64,000 bases of DNA from Mycetocola zhujimingii (GTDB lineage Bacteria > Actinomycetota > Actinomycetes > Actinomycetales > Microbacteriaceae), in assembly GCF_003065425.1 (NCBI RefSeq), contig NZ_CP026949.1, positions 1,798,001-1,862,000 on the forward strand, written 5' to 3'. Position numbers and translations under genes: made by a program. Positions 34,093 to 42,088 of this stretch are shown here, one piece after another. Within the stretch, counting starts at the first letter, position 1. The number at the start of each line of letters is the position of its first letter. Under the pieces are notes generated by a model, which did no database searches, was not told where the DNA came from, and saw only the letters and a program-made list of their open reading frames with translations.

Positions 34093-34827
34093 ATGGAATG
34101 GTGGAATGAATTCGTAGACTGGCTCACCGCAACTGACACACGACCGGTGCTCTTCACCGCCGCCGTGATCTTTATAGCGATTATTGTGTCGGCGCTGCTC
34201 GCGGCGTCGATCACCAAGGCAGCGGTACGTCGGCTGGTCGCCCAGCGCGACCGCGACCTGAAGACAGCGGCGATCGCCGCACTCGTCGACGCGTCGACCG
34301 AGGCCGCCGCGTGGAACTCGCTGACTCCGCAGGAACAGACACTCGCCGACCGGGCAGTCGCCCAGGCGGATATCCAGCTCCGCCTCCTGCCCATCAAGGG
34401 TGCGTCAACCGCGGCAAACTGGTCAGCGCACCAGCTCGCCGAGATGAAGCGCAACTCTGCCACCTTCGGTTATGAGCTCGGGCCCGTCGTCGCGGAGTTC
34501 CGTGACCGTCTCGTCGATTGGCAGAACCGTCCCAACCGCTCGAAGCGCGTCTTCGAGACCGACCTGGAGCGCTGGCGGTTCGAAACCACGACAACCGAAA
34601 AGACCCTTCTCGCGGAGCAGGACGCCTGGGCGACCCGCCAGCACCACGAAAAGCACACGGCGGAAGAGACCGCAGAGCAGCCAGCTGCTGTCGCACCCGC
34701 CGCGTTCGCCCGCCCGGAGTCTGACATCCCCGACACCACGACACAGAAGCTGATCGATGATGTCGCCGCCATGGATGTCGCCCGTGCAACAGCAGCACGC
34801 GAGCCTGACGAGAAGAAGCTGGCCTAG
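34093..34827 (+). CDS. single-pass membrane protein with a long cytoplasmic helical region, unknown function
   Basis: A 244-residue protein. One hydrophobic segment lies at about residues 18-42 (VLFTAAVIFIAIIVSALLA), after a short N-terminal stretch that should face outside. The rest is charged and helical with coiled-coil character (LVAQRDRDLKTAAIAALVD, RVFETDLERWRFETTTTEK), ending in an Ala/Glu/Pro-rich tail. No family is recognised. It is followed by a strong terminator and converges on nadE. A role at the envelope is all that the topology suggests. Confidence 0.7.
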   Translation: MEWWNEFVDWLTATDTRPVLFTAAVIFIAIIVSALLAASITKAAVRRLVAQRDRDLKTAAIAALVDASTEAAAWNSLTPQEQTLADRAVAQADIQLRLLPIKGASTAANWSAHQLAEMKRNSATFGYELGPVVAEFRDRLVDWQNRPNRSKRVFETDLERWRFETTTTEKTLLAEQDAWATRQHHEKHTAEETAEQPAAVAPAAFARPESDIPDTTTQKLIDDVAAMDVARATAAREPDEKKLA

Positions 34828-34840
34828 AGCTACCACTTCC

Positions 34841-34884
34841 ACAACAAAGCCGGTACCGCGAACTCGCGGTACCGGCTTTGTTGT
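34841..34884. terminator. bidirectional terminator between the membrane protein and nadE
   Basis: A perfect 21-bp stem: 34841-34861 pairs with 34864-34884, so only two bases separate the arms and the real loop must open a few pairs. The inner sequence CGGTACCG is itself palindromic. It lies 14 bases after the upstream stop and 66 bases from the nadE stop. Confidence 0.85.
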
Positions 34885-34949
34885 ATCCGGGTTCGGTGCA
34901 CCAGCGTTCAGCACTCCAGGGCGTCAGTACGCCGGGGCGGTGCGGCCGG

Positions 34950-35771
34950 TCAGCGCCACCAGTTGTCCGCAGGCTCCACCGGTGTCGTGCGCTTGTGCCT
35001 GGTGGCGAGGAACCGCGCCTCGATAGCATCCGCCACCTCATCGGGAACGTCTTTCCCTTCGAGGTAGTCGTCGATGTGCGCGTAGGTCAGCCCCAGGTTC
35101 GCCTCGTCGGTCTGCCCGGGCTGGTCGTCGAGCAGGTCAGCCGTCGGGAGCTTCTCGTACAGTCGGGCGGGAGCACCGAGGAACGTCAGCAGAGCCCGAC
35201 CCTGCCGCTTCGTCAATCCGGTGAGCGGGACGATATCGGCGCCACCGTCTCCGAACTTCGTGAAAAAACCGGTGACGGCCTCGGCCGCGTGGTCTGTCCC
35301 GACGACGAGGAGCCCGTCCTGACCGGCGAGCGCGTACTGCGCGATCATCCGCGCCCGTGCCTTCACGTTGCCCTTGTTGAAGTCGCTGATCGGCGCACCG
35401 GTCGCTGCTTCGAATTCCGCTTCAATGCCGTCGACGCCGGCCTTGACGTTGAACGTCACGACCCGCTGCGGCTGGATGAATTCCAGGGCCAGCTGCGCAT
35501 CATCCTCGTCGCGCTGCACCCCGTACGGCAGCCGAACAGCGACGAACGACACCTTGACATCGTCCTCAGCGAGTTGCTCGACGGCAAGCTGGCACAGCCG
35601 CCCGGCGAGGGACGAGTCCTGCCCGCCGCTGATACCGAGCACGAGGCCTTTCGCACCGGTCGCCGTGAGGTAATCCGCGAGGAAATCGACGCGCCGACGC
35701 GCCTCGGTCTCCGGGTCGATCTCAGGAAGAACGTGCAGTTCGGCAATGATCTGTTTTTGGAGTTCTCGCAT
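34950..35771 (-). CDS. nadE: NAD(+) synthase, ammonia-dependent type
   Basis: A 273-residue NadE joining ammonia to deamido-NAD with ATP. The PP-loop is GISGGQDSS near residue 47. The later segments [20 protein letters not shown] and [10 protein letters not shown] are hallmark substrate sites. There is no N-terminal nitrilase (glutaminase) domain, unlike the large mycobacterial enzyme. ATG 35771 aligns with the E. coli start (ELQKQII); a GTG six codons upstream is possible and neither has a good ribosome site. tRNA-Arg lies just upstream on the same strand. Confidence 0.95.
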   Translation of the reverse strand: MRELQKQIIAELHVLPEIDPETEARRRVDFLADYLTATGAKGLVLGISGGQDSSLAGRLCQLAVEQLAEDDVKVSFVAVRLPYGVQRDEDDAQLALEFIQPQRVVTFNVKAGVDGIEAEFEAATGAPISDFNKGNVKARARMIAQYALAGQDGLLVVGTDHAAEAVTGFFTKFGDGGADIVPLTGLTKRQGRALLTFLGAPARLYEKLPTADLLDDQPGQTDEANLGLTYAHIDDYLEGKDVPDEVADAIEARFLATRHKRTTPVEPADNWWR

Positions 35772-35825
35772 GGGTAGTAATTTACCCACACGCCGTTACG
35801 AACGGATGTCGCACCGACAGAAATG

Positions 35826-35898
35826 TGCCCCCGGCAGGATTCGAACCTGCGACCAAGAGATTAGAAGGCTCCTGCTCTATCCCCTGAGCTACGGAGGC
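35826..35898 (-). tRNA. tRNA-Arg (anticodon TCT)
   Basis: Acceptor GCCTCCG pairs with CGGGGGC (one T-G). The anticodon loop CTTCTAA gives TCT. The D-stem GCTC/GAGC and T-stem GCAGG/CCTGC are perfect, and the discriminator is A without encoded CCA. The anticodon stem GGAGC/TCTCT has a G-T at 27-43 and a C-T mismatch at 31-39. Confidence 0.92.
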
Positions 35899-35978
35899 TG
35901 GCGTCTTTCAGAATACCGCAGCACGCTGGACCCCGGTCACGCGCGGCCGGGCAGCCGGCGTCGCAGGTCACGGATAGC

Positions 35979-36608
35979 ATGGACACCATGAGCACTGTGA
36001 GCGACCGACTTGTCTGGATCGACTGCGAAATGACGGGACTCGACATCGATGCCGACGAACTCGTCGAGATCGCCGTCGTGATCACCGACTATGACCTGAA
36101 GCCCGTCGACGATGGCCTCGACATCGTCATCAAGCCAGACGACTCGGCGCTGGCGAACATGGGTGAGTTCGTCACCAACATGCACACCTCCTCCGGCCTC
36201 CTCGAAGAGATCCCGCTCGGTGTCAGTGTCGCCGAAGCCGAGTACCAGGTCCTCGAGTACGTGCTCAAGCACATCCCGGCCGAGCAGCGCGCTCCCCTCG
36301 CCGGAAACTCGATCGGCACCGACCGCGCCTTCCTCACCAAATTCATGCCGCGACTCGATGCGCAGTTGCACTACCGCAACGTCGATGTGTCGTCGATCAA
36401 GGAGCTCGCCAGACGCTGGTACCCGCGGGCTTATTTCAACGCGCCTGCTAAAGACGGCGGTCACCGCGCGCTCGCCGACATCCTCGAATCGATCCGCGAA
36501 CTGGCCTATTACAGGCAGGCAGTCTTCGTTCCCCAGCCGGGGCCGACATCCGACCAGGCAAAATCGGCTGCACAGGCCGTAGTGAACAATTACGCCCCAA
36601 TCATGTAA
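35979..36608 (+). CDS. orn: oligoribonuclease
   Basis: A 209-residue DEDDh exonuclease degrading two- to five-base RNA to mononucleotides, including pGpG from c-di-GMP turnover. Exo I is WIDCEMTGLD, Exo II carries the Asp in NSIGTDRAF, and Exo III has His and Asp in GGHRALADI. Length is slightly above the E. coli enzyme owing to the C-terminal tail. Two ATGs nine bases apart (35979, 35988) are both plausible; neither has a strong ribosome site. tRNA-His follows 49 bases downstream. Confidence 0.95.
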   Translation: MDTMSTVSDRLVWIDCEMTGLDIDADELVEIAVVITDYDLKPVDDGLDIVIKPDDSALANMGEFVTNMHTSSGLLEEIPLGVSVAEAEYQVLEYVLKHIPAEQRAPLAGNSIGTDRAFLTKFMPRLDAQLHYRNVDVSSIKELARRWYPRAYFNAPAKDGGHRALADILESIRELAYYRQAVFVPQPGPTSDQAKSAAQAVVNNYAPIM

Positions 36609-36657
36609 TACACTTTTAGGGTTGCCTCGTCCGGTTGAGAGATCGGAAGATGCGCAT

Positions 36658-36734
36658 GGTGGGTATAGCTCAGTTGGTAGAGCGCCTGGTTGTGGTCCAG
36701 GAGGTCGCGGGTTCAAGCCCCGTTACTCACCCCA
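36658..36734 (+). tRNA. tRNA-His (anticodon GTG), CCA encoded
   Basis: Acceptor GTGGGTA pairs with TACTCAC, with the extra G(-1) at 36658 facing discriminator C at 36731. The anticodon loop TTGTGGT gives GTG, and CCA is encoded at 36732-36734. Confidence 0.95.
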
Positions 36735-36788
36735 AGTAGACAGATCCTCTCGCGCGGGTCGCGAACCGGGTCGGATCGGCAGTCGTCA

Positions 36789-37139
36789 ATGTTCACCCTC
36801 GACGCTGATGCATTCGAAGCACTCGTCGGCGACGTATTCGACACGCTGCCTGACGACATGGTCGACGGACTCGACAATGTGGTCATCGTCATCGAGGATC
36901 TTCCCGAAGACGGTTCGCTCGACCTCCTCGGCCTGTACTCGGGTGTGGCACTGACCGATCGCGGGCAGTACGGCTTCGGCGAGTTGCCCGACATGATCAG
37001 CATCTACCGCGAGCCTCTTCTCGCCATCGTCGACAACGAAGAGCAGCTCAGGGACCAGGTCCGCATCACACTGGTGCACGAAATCGCCCACTTCTACGGA
37101 ATCGACGATGACGAATTGCACTCGCTCGGCTGGGGCTGA
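36789..37139 (+). CDS. zincin-like metallopeptidase family protein (HExxHxxGxxD)
   Basis: A 116-residue protein of the small zincin family Zincin_1 (old name DUF1025). The motif HEIAHFYGIDDDEL near residues 98-111 supplies two zinc His, the catalytic Glu and a third Asp-type ligand. Earlier it has an acidic segment (VIVIEDLPEDGSLDLLGLY) and YREPLLA, both typical of the family. Cellular substrate is unknown. ATG 36789 begins 54 bases after tRNA-His; the longer frame upstream runs into the tRNA and is rejected. Confidence 0.88.
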   Translation: MFTLDADAFEALVGDVFDTLPDDMVDGLDNVVIVIEDLPEDGSLDLLGLYSGVALTDRGQYGFGELPDMISIYREPLLAIVDNEEQLRDQVRITLVHEIAHFYGIDDDELHSLGWG

Positions 37140-37197
37140 CGGTCAAAGGACGATCGGCCAGATAGCCTGATCCCGTGTCAGGAACAGGCGGTACACC

Positions 37198-38430
37198 ATG
37201 GGCGTAGCACGGGGTCTCGGGATCTTCGCCGGAACACTGGTCATTCTCGGAGCGGGCATCTATGGGCCCGTCACGCTGGTCGGCCCGCTGCCGACGGCAT
37301 CCGTGACCGCGCTTCCCGCATCCGCGCCCGACGCGGCGAGTGTGCCCCCCGCACTGCCGACGACCGGCGCCAGCGCCGTCACCGAAGCGCCAGACACCGC
37401 TCCCCTCGCGGTCGCTGGTACTCCAGACGCTGTCCCGATGGCCGGTATCACCAAGACGATCACCGCCCTGGTCGTCCTCGATGCCAAACCGCTCGTTGAC
37501 GGTGCCCCCGGCGGGACCGTTCCCATCACGAGCGATGACTACCTGAACTACGTCGATTACCGCGACGCCGGCACCCGCACCGTCACCGTCTATACCGAGG
37601 ATCAGTGGACCCAGCGCGAGATGCTGCAGGCACTGCTTCTCGGCTCGAGCAACAACCATGCCGACACGCTCGCACGCTGGGCATTCGGATCCACCGAGGC
37701 GTACGTCGAGGCCGCGAACGCCTGGCTGGTCGAGAACGGCATGACCGAGACCACGGTGGTCGACGCCACAGGGCTTGACGAAGCAAGCGTCGGCACAGCG
37801 AAAGATCTCTCCCGCCTGGCCGCCCTCGCGCTCACCAACCCGGCGATATCGTCTGTGCTCGCCGAACCGGTCACCGGTCTCCCGAGCCGGCGCGGCATCA
37901 CCAACACGACGACCTACCTGCCCGAGCAGCAGGTGGTCGGGATTTCACGGAGCTACACGGATGCCGCTGGCATCTGCCTCCTCTTCGCCGGCGACGTGAC
38001 CATCGAGGGCGTGTCGTACAGGTTCTACGGCGCATTCCTCAGGCAACCGGACTGGGATACTCTCGAAACGGCCGTCACCGGCGTGATGGAGAGCGCAAGA
38101 GCCGGAGTCACGCCCACACCGGTCCTCGCCGAGGCCACCCCTGTCGTCTCGTTCACTACCGCGTGGGGCGATTCGGCGAACGGAATCTCCGGAGCGTCAC
38201 CCGCACGACTCCGCTGGCGCGCGGCTACGCCCGAGATCGATGTAAAGACTGACGAGGTCACGTCGGCCGGGACCGGCACTAAGGTCGGCAGTATCAGCGT
38301 TGTCGACGGATCGACGTCGGCCAGAACCTCGCTCACGCTCGACGGCGCCCTGACCGATCCCGGCGTGTTCTGGCGGCTCTCCCACCCGATTCCGGTTATC
38401 GGGGCGCTCATCGATTCGCTGAACGACTAG
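37198..38430 (+). CDS. degenerate D-alanyl-D-alanine carboxypeptidase-like protein (probable pseudoenzyme)
   Basis: A 410-residue exported or anchored protein: an N-terminal hydrophobic segment (about 5-30), an Ala/Pro/Thr-rich linker, then a fold resembling S11 penicillin-binding proteins. The usual first motif SxxK appears as Gly83-Ile-Thr-Lys86, so the nucleophilic Ser is lost but the Lys kept. The SxN motif survives as Ser150-Ser-Asn152. The third motif KTG is replaced by Ser250-Arg-Ser252 within GISRSYTDAAGICL, where active enzymes read KTGYTDAAG. It cannot work by the normal serine acylation route. It may bind peptidoglycan or regulate another enzyme. The frame is intact, so this is not a decayed pseudogene. 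Its stop overlaps that of the convergent kinase. Confidence 0.82.
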   Translation: MGVARGLGIFAGTLVILGAGIYGPVTLVGPLPTASVTALPASAPDAASVPPALPTTGASAVTEAPDTAPLAVAGTPDAVPMAGITKTITALVVLDAKPLVDGAPGGTVPITSDDYLNYVDYRDAGTRTVTVYTEDQWTQREMLQALLLGSSNNHADTLARWAFGSTEAYVEAANAWLVENGMTETTVVDATGLDEASVGTAKDLSRLAALALTNPAISSVLAEPVTGLPSRRGITNTTTYLPEQQVVGISRSYTDAAGICLLFAGDVTIEGVSYRFYGAFLRQPDWDTLETAVTGVMESARAGVTPTPVLAEATPVVSFTTAWGDSANGISGASPARLRWRAATPEIDVKTDEVTSAGTGTKVGSISVVDGSTSARTSLTLDGALTDPGVFWRLSHPIPVIGALIDSLND

Positions 38431-38981
38431 TCGAGCGCGAGCACCAGGTCAGCAAGGCTCTCGGGGTCCTCACGGTCGACGAACCGCTCGAACTGTTCCT
38501 GCCATCCGTCCCAGTGGGCGTCGAAAGCACCCTCATCCCTCGCCAGCGCCCGTGTCTTTCGCACGCTGTCGTCCGCGTCCAGCCAGACAGCGAGCGTCGC
38601 GAACCGCCGGTTGGCCGCTGTAAGCGCGCCGCACCCCTCGATGACCAGGGGGCCGCTTGCCGGTACCAGATTCCACTCCGCGTTCGTGTCCCGCGCCCAG
38701 TCATGCCGCTGCCAGCGGGCCCGTTCACCGCACGCTCGCGGTTCGAGCAGGTTCACGGCTACGTGCTCCCCCGCGGCTCTGAGCCCGTCCCAGCCCGGGT
38801 AGATGTCGTCCATCCGGACGAGCATAGGTTCCACGGACCCCGGCCAGGTCGCCACGAGGGCATCGGCGAGGGTGGACTTGCCCGCGCCACTCGGGCCGTC
38901 GATGAGGACCACCTCAGTTGTCGGGTCCCCCAGCCGCGCGAGGATTGCACTGACTACCAGGGACAGACCGGACTCAGGCAA
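38427..38981 (-). CDS. P-loop kinase-like ATP-binding protein (uridine kinase-like) in the ECF operon
   Basis: A 184-residue P-loop protein. Walker A is VLIDGPSGAGKST near residues 25-36, followed by a DD pair (RMDDIYPGWDG) and LVIEGCGAL, which resemble uridine kinase / phosphoribulokinase-like enzymes. An arginine lid region (RKTRALARDEG) is present. The start is taken as a TTG at 38981, with GGGAG nine bases upstream, overlapping the end of the ECF T gene by 8 bases. A much longer frame to 39434 is shadow of that gene. Operon position suggests it phosphorylates the imported thiamine-related compound, but no substrate can be read. Confidence 0.8.
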   Translation of the reverse strand: MPESGLSLVVSAILARLGDPTTEVVLIDGPSGAGKSTLADALVATWPGSVEPMLVRMDDIYPGWDGLRAAGEHVAVNLLEPRACGERARWQRHDWARDTNAEWNLVPASGPLVIEGCGALTAANRRFATLAVWLDADDSVRKTRALARDEGAFDAHWDGWQEQFERFVDREDPESLADLVLALD

Positions 38982-39756
38982 GGATGAACTCCCAGGTCCC
39001 CGCCAGCACTGCCGCGGTGATCGCCGCCGCCGCGATGGACGCCCCGATGAGCAGCAGCACCAGTTCGGGCCTGCCGACCGTCGACGGCCGGGCCCACGTG
39101 CGTTCGATCGGCGAGCCGAAGCCTTTGGCCTCCATGGCTGTCGCGAGCTTGCTGCCCCGACGGATCGCGAGGACCAGCAGCGCGAAGGCCTGGCTGGCGA
39201 ACCGGACGAGCATCCTGACGTCCCCGACTCCCCTGGCGCGACGTGCCTGCCCGAGTGCACGCCAGTCGTCGACGAACAATCCCACCATCCGCAGTCCAGC
39301 GAGCCCGCCGAGAACGAACCGCGCGGGCAGGTGTAGCACCTGGCCGAGCCCGTCGGCGAGGTCTGTCGGGTCGGTCGTTGCGAACAGCACGATGCTCGGC
39401 AAGCCGATCGCCAGCACCCGGAGCATGATGGCAATCCCCAGGGCGAGAGAGCCCTCGGTGATGGACACGAAACCCCACGAAGCGAGAAGCGTTCCGGAAT
39501 CCTCGCCGTAGAGCACCGTGGTCAGCCCGGCAAAGGGCGCGCCGAGCCACAGTGGCGCTGTCCTGAGCCAGAAGCCGCGGGCGTCGAGCCCCGACCAGAA
39601 CAGCAGAACGCACACGAGGATGAGGGCAACGGATGCCGAGACCACGTCGATCGACAGCAGGAGGGTCACACTGATCAATACAGCAACAGCGAGCTTGGCG
39701 ATGGGGTTCACTCGCGCGAGCGCCGAGTCGCCCGCTCCCATAACCAGCCCGGTCAC
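38974..39756 (-). CDS. ykoC: energy-coupling factor transporter transmembrane (T) component, YkoC-like
   Basis: A 260-residue membrane protein with about five to six helices. The cytoplasmic coupling helices carry the family ARG-type motifs ARRARG and EAKGFG, which dock to the ATPases. It belongs to the CbiQ/EcfT family and here serves the YkoE substrate-binding subunit. Its start overlaps the ATPase stop by four bases, and its end overlaps the kinase start, giving a tightly coupled four-gene operon. Confidence 0.92.
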   Translation of the reverse strand: MTGLVMGAGDSALARVNPIAKLAVAVLISVTLLLSIDVVSASVALILVCVLLFWSGLDARGFWLRTAPLWLGAPFAGLTTVLYGEDSGTLLASWGFVSITEGSLALGIAIMLRVLAIGLPSIVLFATTDPTDLADGLGQVLHLPARFVLGGLAGLRMVGLFVDDWRALGQARRARGVGDVRMLVRFASQAFALLVLAIRRGSKLATAMEAKGFGSPIERTWARPSTVGRPELVLLLIGASIAAAAITAAVLAGTWEFILA

Positions 39757-41249
39757 GACAGCACCGCGTGGCTGGGATCCATGGCGAACTGCCGGTCGGA
39801 CAGTGCCCGCACGAGATCCTCGTCGTGCGTAACCGTCACGATGGAGCTTCCCGAGTCGACGAGTTCGCCGAGCAGCACCACGAGTTCCCGCCAGGTGACA
39901 GCATCCTGGCCAAAGGTGGGTTCGTCGAGGAACAGGATCTGTGGTCTCGTCGCGAGAATCGTCGCGACGCTCAGGCGCCGTTTCTCGCCGCCGGACAGGG
40001 TGAACGGATTCGCATCGGCCAGGGTGTCGAGCCGCAGCCTCGAGAGCAGCTCATCGACCCGCTCGCCCACTTCCCGGTCACCGAGCCTCAGTGCCGTCGG
40101 CCCGACGGCCAGCTCGCGCCGCACCGTCGTGGCGAGGAACTGGTGCTCAGGATCCTGGAAGACGGTGCCCATCCGCGTCAGCAGCTCCCTCGACTTCCAC
40201 CGCGCTGGGTCCGGCCCGAGTCCCCTGGCGAGTGGAGAGCGCGCGTCGAGCCCGCCGCCGAGGCGAGCGAGCAGTCCCGCAAGAGTGAGGGCAAGGGTTG
40301 ACTTCCCCGCACCGTTCGGCCCGGTGATGGCGATGCTCTCGGATTCGAACAGCGAGAGGTCAAGGGCGGATGCCGCCGTCATCCGCGTTCGCGAGGCGAA
40401 CGGCGTTCGTCCCACCGAGAGGTCTCTGGCGGCGAGGAGTTCGTCACCCCTGCCGGAGCGCGCCGGTCGCACGGGCAGAACGGGTGGATACGAGGGCACC
40501 CAGACCCCGGCCTCGGCAAGGCTCTGACCGTGGGTGTCGAGCACATCGGCCGGCGTCCCGTCCGCGAGCACTCCGCCCGCCGGGTCGAGCACGATGACCC
40601 GGTCAACGAGATCCTGCCAGACAGCGACCCTGTGCTCGACCACGATCAGGGTCGCGCCGGTGTCGGCGATCACCCGCGCGACAACATCCCTCACCTCGGT
40701 CACTCCCTCAGGATCGAGGTTGGCGGTCGGCTCGTCGAGCAGCACGAGGCCAGGACGCATGGCAAGGACGCCGGCGAGAGCCAGCCGCTGCTTCTGCCCG
40801 CCTGACAACCGCGACGACGGGTGGTCGAGGGGAAGGCGAAGCCCAACCGCGTCGAGCGCCCAGTGCACGCGTCGCCAGATCTCGTCCCGTGGGACCCCGA
40901 GGTTCTCGCAGGCAAACGCGACATCGTCGCCGACGCGCGCCAGCACGACCTGCGAGTCAGGGTCCTGGAGAACCAGGCCAGCCCTGCCCCGAGCATCGGC
41001 AGGCCTCGCGCCGTCGATGAGCAACTGCCCTGTCTCGTCGCCCTCCTCATCACCCCCGAGCACGCCCGCGAGGGCGGCGAGCAGCGTGGATTTGCCAGCG
41101 CCCGACGCACCGAGGAGCAGGACGCGCTCACCGGGAGCGATCTCGAGGGTCAGCTCGGAGACCGCCGGCGCGGCCCGCCCGGAGTGCCGCCAGCCCCACC
41201 CGGTTGCGCGAATAGCCGCACCGGGAACGGCGCCCTGCGCTCCCGACAC
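39753..41249 (-). CDS. ykoD: fused double ABC ATPase of the ECF transporter, YkoD-like
   Basis: A 498-residue protein with two ABC ATPase domains in one chain. Domain 1 has GASGAGKST (about 52), LSGGQKQR and LVLLDEPTANLD. Domain 2 has GPNGAGKST (about 311), LSGGEKRR and ILFLDEPTFGQD. Fusion of the A1 and A2 subunits is the normal state for YkoD. It powers uptake through the T and S components. GTG start directly abuts the ykoE stop (TGAGTG). Confidence 0.94.
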   Translation of the reverse strand: MSGAQGAVPGAAIRATGWGWRHSGRAAPAVSELTLEIAPGERVLLLGASGAGKSTLLAALAGVLGGDEEGDETGQLLIDGARPADARGRAGLVLQDPDSQVVLARVGDDVAFACENLGVPRDEIWRRVHWALDAVGLRLPLDHPSSRLSGGQKQRLALAGVLAMRPGLVLLDEPTANLDPEGVTEVRDVVARVIADTGATLIVVEHRVAVWQDLVDRVIVLDPAGGVLADGTPADVLDTHGQSLAEAGVWVPSYPPVLPVRPARSGRGDELLAARDLSVGRTPFASRTRMTAASALDLSLFESESIAITGPNGAGKSTLALTLAGLLARLGGGLDARSPLARGLGPDPARWKSRELLTRMGTVFQDPEHQFLATTVRRELAVGPTALRLGDREVGERVDELLSRLRLDTLADANPFTLSGGEKRRLSVATILATRPQILFLDEPTFGQDAVTWRELVVLLGELVDSGSSIVTVTHDEDLVRALSDRQFAMDPSHAVLS

Positions 41250-41927
41250 TCAGTTACCCCGCGGGGTCGCTCGAGCGGGAATCGCGCGAGCCGAGTTCCC
41301 CGAGGCGAACCGTGACAAGGCACCGGTCCCGGCGAGGCCACGCACAGCGAACCACGACAGCAGGCCGGCGAGGACGACACCGGATGCCACGGCACTCACG
41401 AAGTAGGTCAGCTTCGCACCGGCATCGAGCGCCGCGTAGCTCGTGAAGGTCGTGTCGAGGAGCCCAACCGCGACGCCAGCTCCCGCACCGGCGAGCAATG
41501 CCACCCCGATGCCAAACCGGCGGTAGAAGAACAGGGCGAAGATGAGTTCGGCGCCAGCGCCCTGGATCAGACCCCAGATGAGGGTGTCGAAACCCCAGAC
41601 GGTACCGATGAGTGCGGAGACCGCAGCGGCAACGAGTTCCGTGTAGATCGCCGCACCGGGTTTACGGATGATGAGCCCGCCGAGCACCCCGGCGAACAGC
41701 CAGCCTCCGGCGAGAAGTCCCCCGAGTCCCGGAGTGAGCGCAAGCGCCGTGCTGATCGGGCCCCAGGCGAGTCCCCACGCCCAGAAGATGACGCCGGCGG
41801 CAACGCCGATGACGCTGGCCGTGACGATGTCGACGACCCGCCAGCGGGACGGACGTCGTCCTCGCGCTGGCGTGCCGGCGGCATCCGTCGAGTGTTGTAC
41901 CTGTGATGGTGATTCTGAAAATTGCAC
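41250..41927 (-). CDS. ykoE: ECF transporter S component, YkoE family (thiamine / hydroxymethylpyrimidine uptake)
   Basis: A 225-residue membrane protein with about six helices after a short polar start (RRPSRWRVVDIVTASVIG). YkoE proteins bind thiamine-related molecules, thought to be the HMP moiety. The regions GPISTALALTPGLGGLLAG, KPGAAIYTELVAA and GAGAELIFALFFY are characteristic. A TPP riboswitch lies directly upstream, supporting the substrate class. The start is GTG at 41927, with GGAGG eight bases before it. It is first in the ykoE-D-C-kinase operon; no YkoF (soluble binder) gene is seen. Confidence 0.92.
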   Translation of the reverse strand: MQFSESPSQVQHSTDAAGTPARGRRPSRWRVVDIVTASVIGVAAGVIFWAWGLAWGPISTALALTPGLGGLLAGGWLFAGVLGGLIIRKPGAAIYTELVAAAVSALIGTVWGFDTLIWGLIQGAGAELIFALFFYRRFGIGVALLAGAGAGVAVGLLDTTFTSYAALDAGAKLTYFVSAVASGVVLAGLLSWFAVRGLAGTGALSRFASGNSARAIPARATPRGN

Positions 41928-41955
41928 TTTCGCGCCCTCCGTGTAGGAAACAGGG

Positions 41956-42065
41956 CACGGGTAGCGAGATGAATGCCTCCCTGCGCTGGCATGACCCAGA
42001 TCAGGTTCGACGGTCGAAGATTATGGAATCTTCCTCTCAGCCCGGTTCACCGGACTCCCGTGTTA
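41956..42065 (-). promoter_or_regulatory. TPP riboswitch (THI element)
   Basis: Read on the minus strand, the region contains the conserved TPP aptamer blocks in order: ACACGGGAGTCCG, GGGCTGAGAGG, GAACCTGATCTGGGTCATGCC and GCGCAGGGAGGCA. The closing stem P1 pairs CACGGG with CCCGTG (41956-41961). It ends about 15 bases before the ykoE Shine-Dalgarno with no terminator between, so control of translation initiation by thiamine pyrophosphate is likely. Confidence 0.96.
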
Positions 42066-42088
42066 CTCAGGCGAGTATAGCCCGAACG

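Noticed and set aside
38982-39434. Long upstream part of the 335-residue kinase frame
   Set aside because: It overlaps the ECF T component in another frame and is Arg/Ser/Cys-rich. The P-loop domain begins only after 38981.
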